Shown: positions 10,032 to 21,599, counted from the stretch's first letter. The stretch: 64,000 bases of DNA from Anthopleura xanthogrammica (GCA_964019055.1 OZ025212.1:11685391-11749390), one strand, 5' to 3'. The notes: a model not told the origin generated them from the letters alone. A program made the numbers and translations.

Positions 10032-10330
10032 GTGAGTATTTTACATCAGATATGTAAAGTGGATATAACTTACAGCCATCGAATGTTCCAATGATGCAGA
10101 TAACTATTCTGGCAGTCGTGAGCCTGGTGTTTGGGGCTAAAATCATTATAAAACTGAACAAATTTCCATAAGCTTTATAAATTCTTATTACGTTGGTTCA
10201 TCATATTTATATAATTTTATTTCAATTGTAAATGAAATAATCCCACAACATATAAGTGAAGATTAATGTAGGGCACACTTTCCAAAGTATAGCATAACGT
10301 TTGGGCAGCCGTGTCTTAAATGACATCTCC

Positions 10331-10577
10331 TATGATTTGATGATTTATGATTTATATAGCGTCCTTTCTATATGGATATAATCAAAGGCGCTTTACACTC
10401 ATGAGAGGTGGTTAGTATAAGGTGAAGGCACTGAGGGTGGTCACTGCCAGGGTTTCTTTACGTCCTCAGTGGTTCTTTTACGTCTCTCCGATATTGGTTA
10501 GTGATGAAGTGTGGAGAGACGAGACCGCCATTTATAGTGGTCATTCGAGCCACTTGAAAGTCTAACCGTTTGTAGAA

Positions 10578-10632
<55 letters not shown>

Positions 10633-10690
10633 TCGGCCGGGACTCGAACCACGACCTCCCGCACGAAAGTCCGGTGCTCAACCAACTGAT
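10331..10690 (-). mobile_element. tRNA-derived SINE
   Basis: Read on the minus strand, the element begins AGTTGGTTGAGCACC (A-box-like) and has GGTTCGAGTCCC, a perfect B box, about 25 bases further on (complement at 10639-10650), so the head derives from a tRNA. A body of about 280 bases follows, and the end has 'tcataaatcatcaaatcat', a simple 3' tail. It is too long and too unstructured beyond the head to be a tRNA gene. Confidence 0.75.
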
Positions 10691-11144
10691 AAAATTTTTA
10701 AAAGAAAATTGGCGAAAAATTCAAGTAACGAGAATGACGGAATAATTTATGTCCATTGGCTCGCAATTTCACCTTGTTTATTAATTTGTCACTGAAACTA
10801 TTTAGTGTTTTTCCGCATCGAATAGACCATCTGAATGTCCGTCACTTGTCCAACTGAAAATGGCACTTTTTAAGAAGCATACTTTAAATGCAGACAATAT
10901 GTGGCTACAAATAATTAAGTACGAATATTGGTATTAAAAGTTTCTTAATGATTGTCCTTTTCTGACTGGGTGTTACGTCATTTCCGAGTGCTTCCATTCT
11001 TAGCTTTGTATTTTTATCAATAAAAATAGACGGCTTACTTACTCATGCATGCTATTAAGTTGAACCGTACAAGATATCATATGTACTAAGTTAACGTTTT
11101 TCTTTATAGAACTTAAATAGCAAGCGTTCAGATTGGAAATTACT

Positions 11145-12152
11145 ATGAACAAGTCCATGGATGCACTTGGGAGGTTTTCCCACGATTTCCAAAATCGACC
11201 ATTGGGTCTAGTGATATTCGAAGGCATAGCATATGCTGTTCTATACTTTGTTGCCATCACTGGACACACATTAACCTTGTACGTCATCTGGAAGTCACCA
11301 AGGCTTCGCACGATTTCTAATTATTTTGTAGCTTGCCTTTCTGTTTCTGACCTTGGAATGGCTATTTTTGCCATGCATTTGCTACTCGCTACGCTAATAA
11401 TGTCAAGATGGCCGTTTAATGAAGCAGTCTGCCAGTATCAGGGAATCATAATCATTACAATGGCGGCTGCATCCATCCAGACACTTGCTTGGACAGCAGT
11501 AAATCGTTACTTTAGAGTAGTGAATACGAGTCGCTACTTTCAAGTATTCACTAAGAAAAACACAGCTATAATGATGGCGTTTATCTGGGTGTCTTCTGCG
11601 TTGGCAACTTCTCCTTATCTTTTAGCTGGAAATAAATTCATATTCCATCCAGCCAAGTTCTTTTGCTACATGGATCTTGAGATCGAATGGTTTACAGCTC
11701 TTCTAGTGATAGTCTACGTGGGAATTCCTTTATTTGTCATCGTATTTAGCTATTTCAAAGTCTTTCAGACCGTCAGAAGACATAGCTCTAACATCTCGAA
11801 AACCAGAGCAACAGGCGCCCTGAGTGTAGAGGAGCTGAAAGTCACTCGAACACTTTTCATAGCCGTGGTTGTGTCTATGGGCTGCTGGACACCGATACTT
11901 ATAATGGACTTGATTGATACTGTCCGTGGAGGATGGTCTCTACCCCGTTCAGCATACGCTGCCTACACATTTCTTGGAACATTCAGCTGTGCTGTAAACC
12001 CTTTCATTTATGGGGTCAATAATCCAAGGTTTAGGAAAGAGTACCTACGATTGCTGTCACGTCGACCACAAGAAAGCAGCGGAAACGTACCCTCGGATAT
12101 TAAGAAACACATGAGCATGATTGCTCGGAAAACATCCGATGCACAACGATAG
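11145..12152 (+). CDS. Class A GPCR, NRY family, complete
   Basis: Single exon, 335 residues from the ATG at 11145. TM1 is about residues 24-48, where the near-universal GN is GH (His41), an unusual change. TM2 has SDLG with Asp69. Cys96 and Cys174 can form the extracellular disulphide. NRYFRVV is at 120-126, FHPAKFFCYM at 167-176, CWTP at 247-250 and NPFIYG at 285-290. The third intracellular loop has SKTRATGALSVEELKVTRT. There is no TM7 lysine, so it is not an opsin. The tail is short and Ser/Arg-rich. Its closest relative here is the truncated gene at 1-737. It is probably an orphan receptor of an anthozoan-expanded, melatonin-receptor-like group. Confidence 0.92.
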   Translation: MNKSMDALGRFSHDFQNRPLGLVIFEGIAYAVLYFVAITGHTLTLYVIWKSPRLRTISNYFVACLSVSDLGMAIFAMHLLLATLIMSRWPFNEAVCQYQGIIIITMAAASIQTLAWTAVNRYFRVVNTSRYFQVFTKKNTAIMMAFIWVSSALATSPYLLAGNKFIFHPAKFFCYMDLEIEWFTALLVIVYVGIPLFVIVFSYFKVFQTVRRHSSNISKTRATGALSVEELKVTRTLFIAVVVSMGCWTPILIMDLIDTVRGGWSLPRSAYAAYTFLGTFSCAVNPFIYGVNNPRFRKEYLRLLSRRPQESSGNVPSDIKKHMSMIARKTSDAQR

Positions 12153-12605
12153 CTACCTAGTGCCGCTCAAAGAAACCCAGATGAAGAAGGATGATTAGGA
12201 AGTTCTGGCCGAATATAAGTCCAATAGTGATTCTAAATAAGCTGGTCCAGTTAAATATTCTCACATGTCACCATAGGCTCATTTTAAGATTATCTTGGAT
12301 GCGAGGCTAACAGGACAATTAAAATGACGAAAGAAATGACGGTGGAATTTTTGGCATTTTTTTTTTGTATTTCCTGTTACTTGCCTTCAAGATAATCAGC
12401 TAAAAGGAGCATCTGTATGGTTTCCTCGTACGTAAGATAAAAATCCAATTAAACGGCGTTGTTGTCTGAATGAATGCTTGTTTATTTCTCACGTTTATAC
12501 AAATGTAAATGCAGACGTGAGGACGAGGCCTCATTCTTAAAAGATGACATTAAGCCATTAAACAAGAACAATCCATCCTCCTTTATTATAACAAAACAAA
12601 GGATG
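12153..12605. other. 3' flank, no gene seen
   Basis: Presumed 3' UTR and spacer between convergent receptor genes. Only a T-run at about 12358-12366 stands out. Confidence 0.5.
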
Positions 12606-12836
12606 CTATGAGAAAAGCTTAAGTAAACAATATTTGATAGGCATTTCCTTAAGGACGCATCTTAAAAACCGGAATACAGAACTTCGAATGTGTAAATAGT
12701 AGGTTGAATGAACAGCAGTGCAAGGTTCACAATTAAAGCATCCAACACTCAATCCATTTCCTAACGTACAGTCTTGGCCGCACTTTTTCATTTCCTTCAT
12801 ATATGTTCCATTTACGAAAGTGCTGTTGTATTTCAT
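12606..12836 (-). CDS. Small Cys-rich open frame, uncertain
   Basis: An ATG-started 76-residue frame with a clustered Cys pattern (KKCGQDC...VGCFNCEPCTAV: C-x3-C-x8-C-x2-C-x2-C). It has no signal peptide in this frame, and I could not identify an upstream exon supplying one. The Cys spacing is compatible with an extracellular module exon, but the frame is short enough to arise by chance. Confidence 0.2.
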   Translation of the reverse strand: MKYNSTFVNGTYMKEMKKCGQDCTLGNGLSVGCFNCEPCTAVHSTYYLHIRSSVFRFLRCVLKEMPIKYCLLKLFS

Positions 12837-13370
12837 TTGTTATATTTTTACTTTTACTTTTTATTTTTGATATATCATTTGAAATGACCACAGACGTCTA
12901 CCATTTAATTATCACTAACAGGTTCCTAATCTCATTTCATTGAAATTGATTTGTATTTCAATCAAGTTAAATCCACATACTAAGCTTGTTTCGTTTCTAT
13001 TCTGTTGCTTGCAGATCTTCTATGAATTTATTATTCATTTCCTGACTACATATTGGTGCAGCTGCAACCAAATTTTTGACATCAACAGTTCGCCGTCCGA
13101 TTGAAAAAAAAAGAAGAAAAATAATGGGGAAAATGGTAATAAGGGAATAAGAAGAGAGAATGAATGACAAAAAGTAAAACAAATCAAGGAAATAAGCACA
13201 AAGCTGAGGAAATAGGGAACAAACAAAGAAAGAAATGATGAACAAATACAAAAGAGAAAGAAAAGGGAAAAAAAAAAACGTTTTTGTGAATAAAAAATAA
13301 TGGGTTGTAATTTTAATAAATCAATTTTAGTCTTAATTCCATTTTTCTCCGAAGAACTATTTGTATGTCT

Positions 13371-13372
<2 letters not shown>

Positions 13373-13406
<34 letters not shown>
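13373..13406. repeat. (TA)n microsatellite
   Basis: An uninterrupted TA run just 3' of the minus-strand receptor gene. Confidence 0.95.
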
Positions 13407-13408
<2 letters not shown>

Positions 13409-13429
13409 CTAACAAGAAAGTCATGTTAG

Positions 13430-14467
13430 CTAGTTGACTGTTGAACAAACCGACACGATCTGCAAGTTATTGGTTGTCGCTTTAGAGTTCGCAGCTGCAG
13501 CTTCAACGTTTACTGTCCTTGGAAGATTATTCCTGTTTCGATTTTTCTTGCAACATAGAATTCTCAGATATTCTTTCTTGAAAACAGGGTTCATGAATCC
13601 ATATATGATCGGGTTAGTTGCACTGCTTACTACAGCCAGAAAGCTATAGCAAGTGTATGCTTCCCTGCTCAGTGACCAAAACCCCCTGAAAGTGTCTATT
13701 AGGTCCATAACTAGGATCGGCGTCCAACACGTCATGTATACTAGAAGAACAATAAAGAGTGTCCTTGTAATCTTAATCTCTTCAACGTTCAGGTTGTTTT
13801 GTGTTCCTCGTGAATTTAAGAATTTGTTGTTGTGTTTTTTGACGACTTGAAATACGCGAAAGTAGCAGAATAAAGTAATATTTGTTGGTATTCCTACATA
13901 CAGTATCGCAACAAATGCACTGTACCAGGTAACATCTATATGTGCGTAGCAAAAGTACTTGCCAGGATGGAAGATCATTCTGTGGCCTGCTAGCAAATAT
14001 GGAGCCAAGGATATGGCTGACAAAACCCAACCTGATGTGATGTACATGATGGTGGACCGCATCGTAAAGTACTTTCTGTACTCATTGGTCTTGACCACAC
14101 GGTAATATCGATTAACAGCAGTCCAAGTAAGACTCTGCACCGAAGCAAGGCCCATTGTTACTGCTATGAAGCCTTCATATTGACAAGCAAAATCACTAAA
14201 CGGCCAGTACGAAAGAGAAAGGACAGCGAAGCACATTGGCATTGACAAGACACCCATACCGATGTCCGAAAAAGCCAGAGACACAATGAAGAGATTTGGA
14301 ACTGTGCGTAGCTGGCGATTACTCAAAACTATGAAAAGTGTCAGAGAATTCCCTATCATGATAGCCAGCCATATGATGAAAAAGGCTCCACTTTCAGCGA
14401 CAATTCTGGCAGTGCTACGAGACTGCAAGGCAGCGTACAACTTCTCAAGGATTAACGAGTTATTCAT
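13430..14467 (-). CDS. Class A GPCR, NRY family, complete
   Basis: Single exon, 345 residues, ATG at 14467. Marks: GNSLTL in TM1 (Asn40), FSDIG in TM2 (Asp68), Cys95 and Cys173, NRYYRVV at 119-125, FHPGKYFCYA in ECL2, CWTP at 247-250 and NPIIYG at 285-290. The tail has a CCKKNRNRN cluster (possible palmitoylation) and ends VCSTVN. The N-terminus has one sequon (NNS). It is convergent with the 11145 gene and clearly paralogous in loops and TM ends. ICL3 lacks the SKTRATG segment but keeps NVEEIKITRTLF. The ligand is unknown. Confidence 0.92.
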   Translation of the reverse strand: MNNSLILEKLYAALQSRSTARIVAESGAFFIIWLAIMIGNSLTLFIVLSNRQLRTVPNLFIVSLAFSDIGMGVLSMPMCFAVLSLSYWPFSDFACQYEGFIAVTMGLASVQSLTWTAVNRYYRVVKTNEYRKYFTMRSTIMYITSGWVLSAISLAPYLLAGHRMIFHPGKYFCYAHIDVTWYSAFVAILYVGIPTNITLFCYFRVFQVVKKHNNKFLNSRGTQNNLNVEEIKITRTLFIVLLVYMTCWTPILVMDLIDTFRGFWSLSREAYTCYSFLAVVSSATNPIIYGFMNPVFKKEYLRILCCKKNRNRNNLPRTVNVEAAAANSKATTNNLQIVSVCSTVN

Positions 14468-17120
14468 TTCAATCGTGGTATCGGCCTCTTATACTAACTT
14501 AAATGTTTTGCGATATTGCAAAGCTGCTTCAGAATTGATCTTCGCGCAACTGTTGTTGCAGCTTTCCGGCCGGTATTTTTAGATAACTTCTTGTATGGAT
14601 CTGGATTGTGTGAATATGGTATGTTCAAAGTCTTTTAAACAATGTTATTAAAGTAGGGGTGAGAAAAGTTTTCCCATTATTGAAAAGAACTTACTCTGAC
14701 GTATATTTGTTCTCGAAAAATGATTGGCAGGAATAGAATTAATCTTAATTCATTCCCCATTCATTCTGTTCTTTTGACAAAGTCATTAAACACTGGAAGC
14801 TGACGTTAATTTAAGTCAGTTTCCGCTCAACATTGGTTATGATCAGAAAACTTGGACAGGTGCATGTAAAACAAGAAAGTTGTCCCAGCCGTACAAAGAA
14901 ACGAAAATTTCAAGTTTATATTAAAAAACACTACAAATTCAGCTTAGCAAGTTAGTTTTGCTGTTACGTTGTTAATCAAGCTTAACAAATAATAACCTAT
15001 TACTCATGCCAAACACATTGATTTCAGGTTTCTATTTCAATAGTAATTATGGCCAGTGCTCTCTACCATCAGAGGCAACTCACTGTTGGGAAAAATTACT
15101 TTGGCTACTTGTATTGCATTTTCTGACTGGTCCGTCCTAAAAACTAAATGATCTCAGTACGTGTAGGATCGAGTATTTCGAAAACAAAATCGGTAATAAG
15201 CTAGTGTTTACGTGGTTAAAGAATATCCAATTCTACTTTCGCAAAGCAAATAAAAGATAATGAAAAAAGTCATTGGAGGCTGCAAAGTGAAATAGTCTAT
15301 TGCCTTTCTTTTTTGTTTCATGTTAGGAAATCATAACGTGATGGATTTTAGTTCAAAAAAATCGCCTTAAATGAAGTTTGGACGCCGTGGCGTTCACAAA
15401 TAATTCAAAGTCGCGGTAAAAAAAAAAAAGGAAAAATTATAAAGCTACAGTGTATATAGGCATGGTCGTCATGGGTGCTGTCGTTTGTTACGCAAACAAA
15501 ACTAATTATGAAGAATAAGGAAAGGGTTTGTATGATTAAGCACAGGAAGCCGATTCACTATCGATCAATCATATCTTCATCTTGTCTCCGCCAGCGCGCC
15601 CTTGATTCTTGATTCAAGTTTCCTCTATGTGAGCTTGAGTCTATTTTCCCTAGTTTACTACTGAGAGAGTTTGCTCATAGTTTTGTTATCGGCATTGTTT
15701 ATCAGCTTCATCGCTATCGACATCTTAAACGTTATCCACAATCAACTAATAAAAACCACCACGGAGTGATAATATACAAGTCGAGTATCGTCTTGACATC
15801 AAGAGCCTTTAGCTATTCATCGTGGAGTGACTGTTAGTCATTAAACAGATAAGCAACACGATTCTTCCCACGAACGGCAGACATTAATTTACGTTTACAT
15901 CATTTAATTTCTCTGCATTTTACTTTACCTTTTCCAAACCTTTTCACCAAAAAGACTGTCTTTATTTATCTACCACTTGTAGTTTTCAATTCACTCAATA
16001 ATTTTTTGCTTGTCAAATAACGTTTCTCGTTTGCCGTTCCAGGACAGGACAAAGGCCTGGATATCTGGGGGAGGGGAGGGGAAATGAATGTCGCCTAATG
16101 TCATTTTGCGATTTTGTGACTGATTATTTCTTTGTTGATTTTATGAAAAAATCCGGGAGAGGGGGAGAGATCCGCCCCTCCCCTTGCTAGGGGCCTGGAT
16201 TCTTATGAATTGTTGCTCTTCTAACTAGGTATACACAGCTCTCAATGTTTAACAAGGTGGTGAAAAGGGGGTATCAATCACGAATCACGGATATTTTTCC
16301 TTAACTCACAAAATGAATCAATACGATAAACGAATAACCTTGATACAAATATTTAGAGAAACTAAGCAGATCACGCAGATCACGGATTGAAATTCACGAA
16401 TCACGGATTTATTATTTTGAATTTCACGAATCAAAAAAGGCTGAATCACGGATCACGGAGAACCTCTTCGCCACCCTGGTTTAACGCCGTGCGGTAATTT
16501 TAGTTACAGAAATAAAATCCTATTTTACTTATCATTATTTACTATATTTGTGTCTCAAATATAATAACAATGATAATGATTTATTTCTTAATTAAGCTAT
16601 GAATAAATATGGGCAATAAAACATGGGAATTAAGTAAAGACTAATTAAAACATTTGATTATAAAGTTCTGCGATAAAATGTTATAAAACTTAAAATCGTC
16701 GACGTTTCGACGTTGGCTCAACGTCATTATCAAGTCAAAATGTATAAATAAAGTGAAGCGGGTATATAAAGGAAAAATAACAACAAAACGACATGAATAA
16801 ATGTTAAACAAAGAGTTTCCGCGCACGAATGGAATCTGTTTATGTGTTCAAATTTGGTCTCAAAGATTTAATAATGAACATCTCATAAATGAGACAGTGC
16901 GGAATTGGCTCTCATGAAGTAGATTCATGTCCCCATGGAATTCTCTGAATTAATGTAAACCGGCCAATTTTTGAAATAAAAACTTCTTTAGTCTATATTG
17001 AAGATGTCCACAGCAATTGTGGCAATATGTTCCATAGTTTTGACTGAGGGAGCTATGGAAAACCACTATCGTCATAACGTTTGGTGTATGACCTTGGAAC
17101 AGCAAGACTTTTATTTCCCG
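14468..17120. other. Intergenic, no gene seen
   Basis: AT-rich spacer between divergent transcription units. Notable items are an A-run at 15419-15430, two G-rich tracts (16066-16080 and 16150-16190), and a degenerate cluster of 'atcacggat/gaatcacgga' words at about 16275-16465. No coding exon with good splice signals was found. Confidence 0.5.
16697..16732 (-). ncRNA. Hairpin-GAAACGTC motif, relative of the 3531 motif
   Basis: On the minus strand: TTGATAAT, then stem GACGTTG / CAACGTC closing an AGC loop, then GAAACGTCGACG. The layout (stem directly followed by GAAACGTC) is the same as at 3531-3562, but the CUGANGA box is degenerate (TGATAAT). It is probably the end of a dispersed retroelement. 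Confidence 0.25.
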
Positions 17121-17127
17121 TAAAGCA

Positions 17128-17385
17128 CTCCTGAATTTATTATTCGAATATTGAGTTCATTATTCACTCTGACTCCAAACTTGAAAATGAATTATCTACT
17201 TGAGTTTTGATTGCATTCTTCAACAATTGCCATGCCAAGGTAAAAAAACTCCCAAGAAAGGTCATTGCTTAGAATTTTAGTGTGAAATGAAAGTGAAGTT
17301 TGGAGTACGAGTCTTCCGCTTTTTTATTGAAAACTTAGAGTGAATAATCAACTCAATATTCGAATAATGAATTCATTAATGGAGC
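17128..17385. repeat. MITE with TIR around 'tattcgaatattgagtt'
   Basis: The left end CTCCTGAATTTATTATTCGAATATTGAGTTCATTATTCACTCT and the right end are complements with few differences; the interior is about 100 bases. It is non-coding. Confidence 0.7.
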
Positions 17386-17819
17386 CTAGGTGGGTACGCT
17401 TGATTCGTTTTGACTGTAAGATGAAGTGGATCTTAATAATATGGCAATAAAATCGGCTATTCAAATGGGTGGGCGTGAAGCTGTGGGAGGATAAAGGGGA
17501 AAGAATTAAGAGATGTTATTTCTTCAAATTTCTCTTTATTTCTCTTTTATTACTCCATTTTTCTTTCCGCATTTTAATCGTCACAGTTTTTTTTTTTTTG
17601 CGTTTATGTTTAAGCAAACAACCTTAAATAAGTTAACTTCATTATTGTGCAAATTTGCTCCGCGGTAACTACATAACTGACATCCGCTTTTATCATCGGC
17701 AAGCCTTTCTGATCACCTAATTTCTATTGCCGTCATGAACGTATTCAGTGCTCTATAAAGAGCATTGTTGGTTTGTCTTGATTGAAATCAATTTCATTCT
17801 ATACAACGAAACAAATATA

Positions 17820-18103
17820 CGGCTATTTCAGAAAGGGTTGGTGAACGTTATGTTGCATGTTGCATGTTGCATGTCGCTTACCAAGCTTGAAAAGTAATAA
17901 TATCTTATATTCATATGTAAATAATTTAAGCACAGAGGAAAATATGCTGGAAAAAGCTGCAGACAAAAGATGGGAATTTTCCATGCATTTTGTTGTGACC
18001 TCCGTTTCGCTGCTTGAACTTACATAACCCATACAGCATTGACTTGGTATACAACATGTAATATGCAACAAAACATTCAGCAAGCTTTTTTGAAATAGCT
18101 CTA
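17820..18103. repeat. MITE family 'cagctatttcaaaaa', copy 1
   Basis: The ends GGCTATTTCAGAAAGG and TTTTTTGAAATAGCT are inverted repeats. Inside are TGTTGCATG repeats, 'taccaagcttgaaa', 'attcatatgtaaataat' and 'atgcaacaaaac'. All recur in the same order in copy 2 at 38415-38719. Confidence 0.8.
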
Positions 18104-18960
18104 TAGTTTACACAATGATATAAGAAAATGGAATTTAAGACTTAGAAATGCCAAATGAACACAAACTCTCATGGAATAAAAAAAGCCTTTGAATAAAAAC
18201 AGAAGTCCAGAGTTATATAAAAATTAAAATTAAAAACCTTCACGGAGAATTTTTTACGACACTCAGACACCCTTAGCTAGCTCATGATGCTTTTCACCAA
18301 CGTCTACTTTAATTTCATTAACACAAGTTTTACTTCTGATGATCACTTGTTATATTTATACAATAAAATTTAATCTATCTAAATTGGCAGCCATTAACTT
18401 CTGAATTTTATAGGTATTTTAAGTCGGCAGCCGGCACAAGAGATCTGAATTTTCTTATCAATTGAAGAATGTGTCCTCAAATATATTATACTTATATCTA
18501 ATAACAAAAGTGAACAAAATATAACATTTGTAAAGTTTGCTCTTCATCTTTACACACCGTGTTTCTCCTGTCAGTATATTTGAAGCATCCCTGACATGCA
18601 GCGATATAACAAATGTCTATTTGAACATCTTGGCCAGTCTTTAGCCATGGAAACTGCAAGTAAACAAACATCCATATTTACATTGAGGAACATGGTTTGT
18701 GCTTGGTTGACGTGAAGCTGTTACTATGTTGCCTTTGTAGGGCATATGGTTAAATAATGCTGTAACAAGATGGTTTTATGTGTGCTAGCTACATGTACTG
18801 TAGGCACACACCCTTCTCTGTTCATCATCTACTATCTCTCCTTTGTTCTATTGCGTGCTACTGAAGAGGTATTTCCTTTATTGCAAATATTTTCTTATAT
18901 TTTGATGTTTAACTAATTCTCCCTTGTTGCACGAATTACTGTCGTTTTTATAGCTCAATT
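18104..18960. other. Upstream region of expansin-like gene
   Basis: No separate gene is seen. TTTTTATAG immediately before the ATG context (about 18943-18952) could be an acceptor for a 5' UTR intron. The core promoter could not be placed. Confidence 0.35.
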
Positions 18961-20058
18961 ATGCGGTTGGAGATTCTGTTGGTACTGATACTGGCAGTCA
19001 CCCTGCACTTCAAGGTATACATATATATATATATGATAATGCATAAGTTGTTTAAGGTCTATTACATACTTATTGATTGACTTCCTTCGTTCCATGAACT
19101 TCAAAAACAGTTTCTAAAGTCTATTTTCAGTTATTAAATTATAGTTGCAGATTGCCGTCAAACCGCCTATTCAGTTATCAATAAAAATGGATTCCCAACG
19201 TTATGGGTGTCAGTCTCTGCAGCTGTTAACAATGCAATTGTATCACTATTACAGTAATATTTTCTTTAATTTTCTTCAAAGGAATGTGTTGCGGGGGGAG
19301 AGACGAACTTGAATCATATCAAGACAGTGTACAGCAGATACGTGAAAAGATCTCATGGGGATGTATGTAAAGTTACTATGCAATCATGATAAAATAGATA
19401 AGTGAAAGAACGTACAGCAATGTAGGTAATAAAAACTAGCAAAACTAGATATCTATTTTGAAGAGAAGACACAAATGTTGTAAAAAAAATTATATAACCA
19501 TCACTCCCTGTAAGGGACTCTTCCATGAGGTTCACTCTTCACAAACTTCCTCTACATTCAGTATTTACATCATACAACACTCAACTTACATGTTGATTTT
19601 TACGGAGAAAAACCAGAGAATCTAGATAAAAACTCATGTAGCAAGGGAGACAACAACACATCAAAGAAACGTAATACATATGCGGTTCAGACGAGAATGG
19701 AAACCCAGACATGAACCGGCTGCACAGCGGTGAGCCGCAGACAACGCCGTGGCAGCGCATGCCACCCTTGCACATATATTAGTCAAATATAAAATATAGC
19801 AAATAGATGGGATGTTGGAAGGGCCAGATTGGAAAAAAGATCTGCGTAACTACCTTAATAAAGATTTATTGTTATTGACATTTTATTAGATTCTTTGAAT
19901 TTTTTTGATACAACTTTGCGGGCTACTGGCCTAAGCTAAGTTGTGATTAATTACATTTCCCCCCCCCCCTTTTTTTTCCCCGGTCTTATTCCTTATATTC
20001 CTTATTCCTTAATTCCATCTTGGTTCATCTTACTTAGCATAGGTATAGAATGTTTAAG

Positions 20059-20108
<50 letters not shown>

Positions 20109-21599
20109 GTGTAAGCCAAATTAAAAATTGTATGCTAGAGTTATGATTACTTGTTATAGGGAACGTACTACGGCGAGTACCCTGTAGGTAAAGGCGCATG
20201 CACACTTGATCCTTTATCACCAATGGCTACTCAGCCTGGCTGGATAAGAGTAGCAACTGGTCAGCCGAACTACCAGTCCTCTCTCGGTTGTGGTATGTGT
20301 GTAGAGATTCATGGTAATGGAGATGGACTGGGGCTCGATCCAATCAAGGGCACTGTGAAGGCTGTGGTGAATGATTTGTGTGAAGGATGCCCGAAGGAAG
20401 GTATGTAATACACTAACCCTCCTAACCTTCAACCCACTTTGTCTCATATCTATATATCTAATATTATATTATTAAGGATCCATGGATCTTTACATCAATG
20501 GAGATGGACGATGGAAAATCAGTTTTGTTGCAGTTGATTGCCCATCAGTGGCTGGCGAGGCAGGTAACATCCAGTTTAGATTTCAAGGCAGTAATCCTTG
20601 GTACATCAAGCTACAAGTTAGGAACTCCAAGTGAGTATAATAATATTGTATGTATGAAAGTCAGGGATTTTAAACTTCTTATGCCAATAGTTAGCTAAGT
20701 TTTTATTATAAATCTCAACAGAATTCCTACTGCGGGTTTGGAAGCTCTGATCGGTGGACGTTTTCATTGCCTCAAGCGATCAACAGACAATTTCTTTGTT
20801 GGAATGCGCCTTGGACAAGTCTACTTCCCCCTGAGGATTCGCTTGACTTCGATATCCGGAGAACAACTAGAGGCATCCATTCCTGACCTTAAAGACGACT
20901 TCTCGTATCCTAGCAACATACAATACTCGGGCATCAATGTAGGTGGTAAGTGTGATATCCATGGTGTCAAGGGAGCGGTCCTATATTATCTAACCAATGT
21001 CTACTCAACGCACCCCTAATCTTGAAGTGAGTGGAACATGAGCTAATATTTGTGTTTGCCTTATATTGTTAGGTGGCCCAGATGGCATTCAGTGTTTTGG
21101 CCAAGGTGATAAGGCACCCTATCCTCCAGGAGGAATGAGTAAGTTCTCTCATGATATCTAAAATTAAAAAGCATTATTTACTTAAACTTCTTTATAACTT
21201 TACAATTTTGGATTTTGATAGTTCCTGGACCTCTGCCAACAAGCGGTGGTAGTGGAGCTACAACAACCAAAGCGCCAATTACCCAAGGACCTACCACCGG
21301 GGCACCCTCAACCCAGTCTCCTCCCACGACGTCAGGAGGTGGGTCGACTGGAACGGGTAGGTTGAAAAGCGTATTCTTAAGCATCAAATATATGACACCT
21401 AAGTTAATTTATTAATCAATTAATTTCCCAAGGATTCTGTCAGGGTAAAAAAGAAGGCGTTCCTCTGGCTGACCCTAATGACTGTCATGGGTTCATCATT
21501 TGTTCACTTGGGCAGCCAAACAAGTTTACATGTGGACCGGTGTTAAAGTTCAATCCTAAAGCCAATGGTTGTGATCACCCACAGAATGTCCAGTGCTAA
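18961..21599 (+). CDS. Secreted expansin-like protein with C-terminal chitin-binding (CBM14) domain
   Basis: Eight exons: 18961-19014, 19282-19362, 20160-20400, 20477-20630, 20722-20945, 21073-21138, 21222-21356, 21433-21599. All have GT..AG introns and matching phases, giving 373 residues. Residues 1-18 form a signal peptide (MRLEILLVLILAVTL). Residues about 38-140 are an expansin D1 double-psi beta-barrel: HGDGTYYGEY, GCGMCVEI, and VVNDLCEGCP, whose Asp117 matches the conserved expansin Asp. About 178-251 is the D2/CBM63-like domain (IPTAGLEALI, HCLKRSTDNFF, YFPLRIRLTS). A Gly/Pro/Thr linker (about 274-318) follows, then a six-Cys peritrophin-A/CBM14 module. Expansins loosen polysaccharide networks without hydrolysis; CBM14 binds chitin. 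It is probably secreted into mucus, skeletal matrix or gut. Animal-type introns argue against bacterial contamination. The exact substrate is inferred. Confidence 0.88.
20064..20107. repeat. (ATT)n microsatellite in expansin-like intron 2
   Basis: A trinucleotide run inside the 19363-20159 intron. The same intron also holds a GC-rich, tRNA-unlike island at 19700-19770 and a C/T run at about 19960-19980. Confidence 0.9.

Noticed and set aside
10600..10690. tRNA gene on the minus strand
   Set aside because: It has A/B-box sequences but no closing acceptor stem and continues into a repeat body; better explained as a SINE head.
13035..13448. Phe/Ser-rich minus-strand frames
   Set aside because: Low-complexity purine/pyrimidine-rich DNA next to a (TA)n run.
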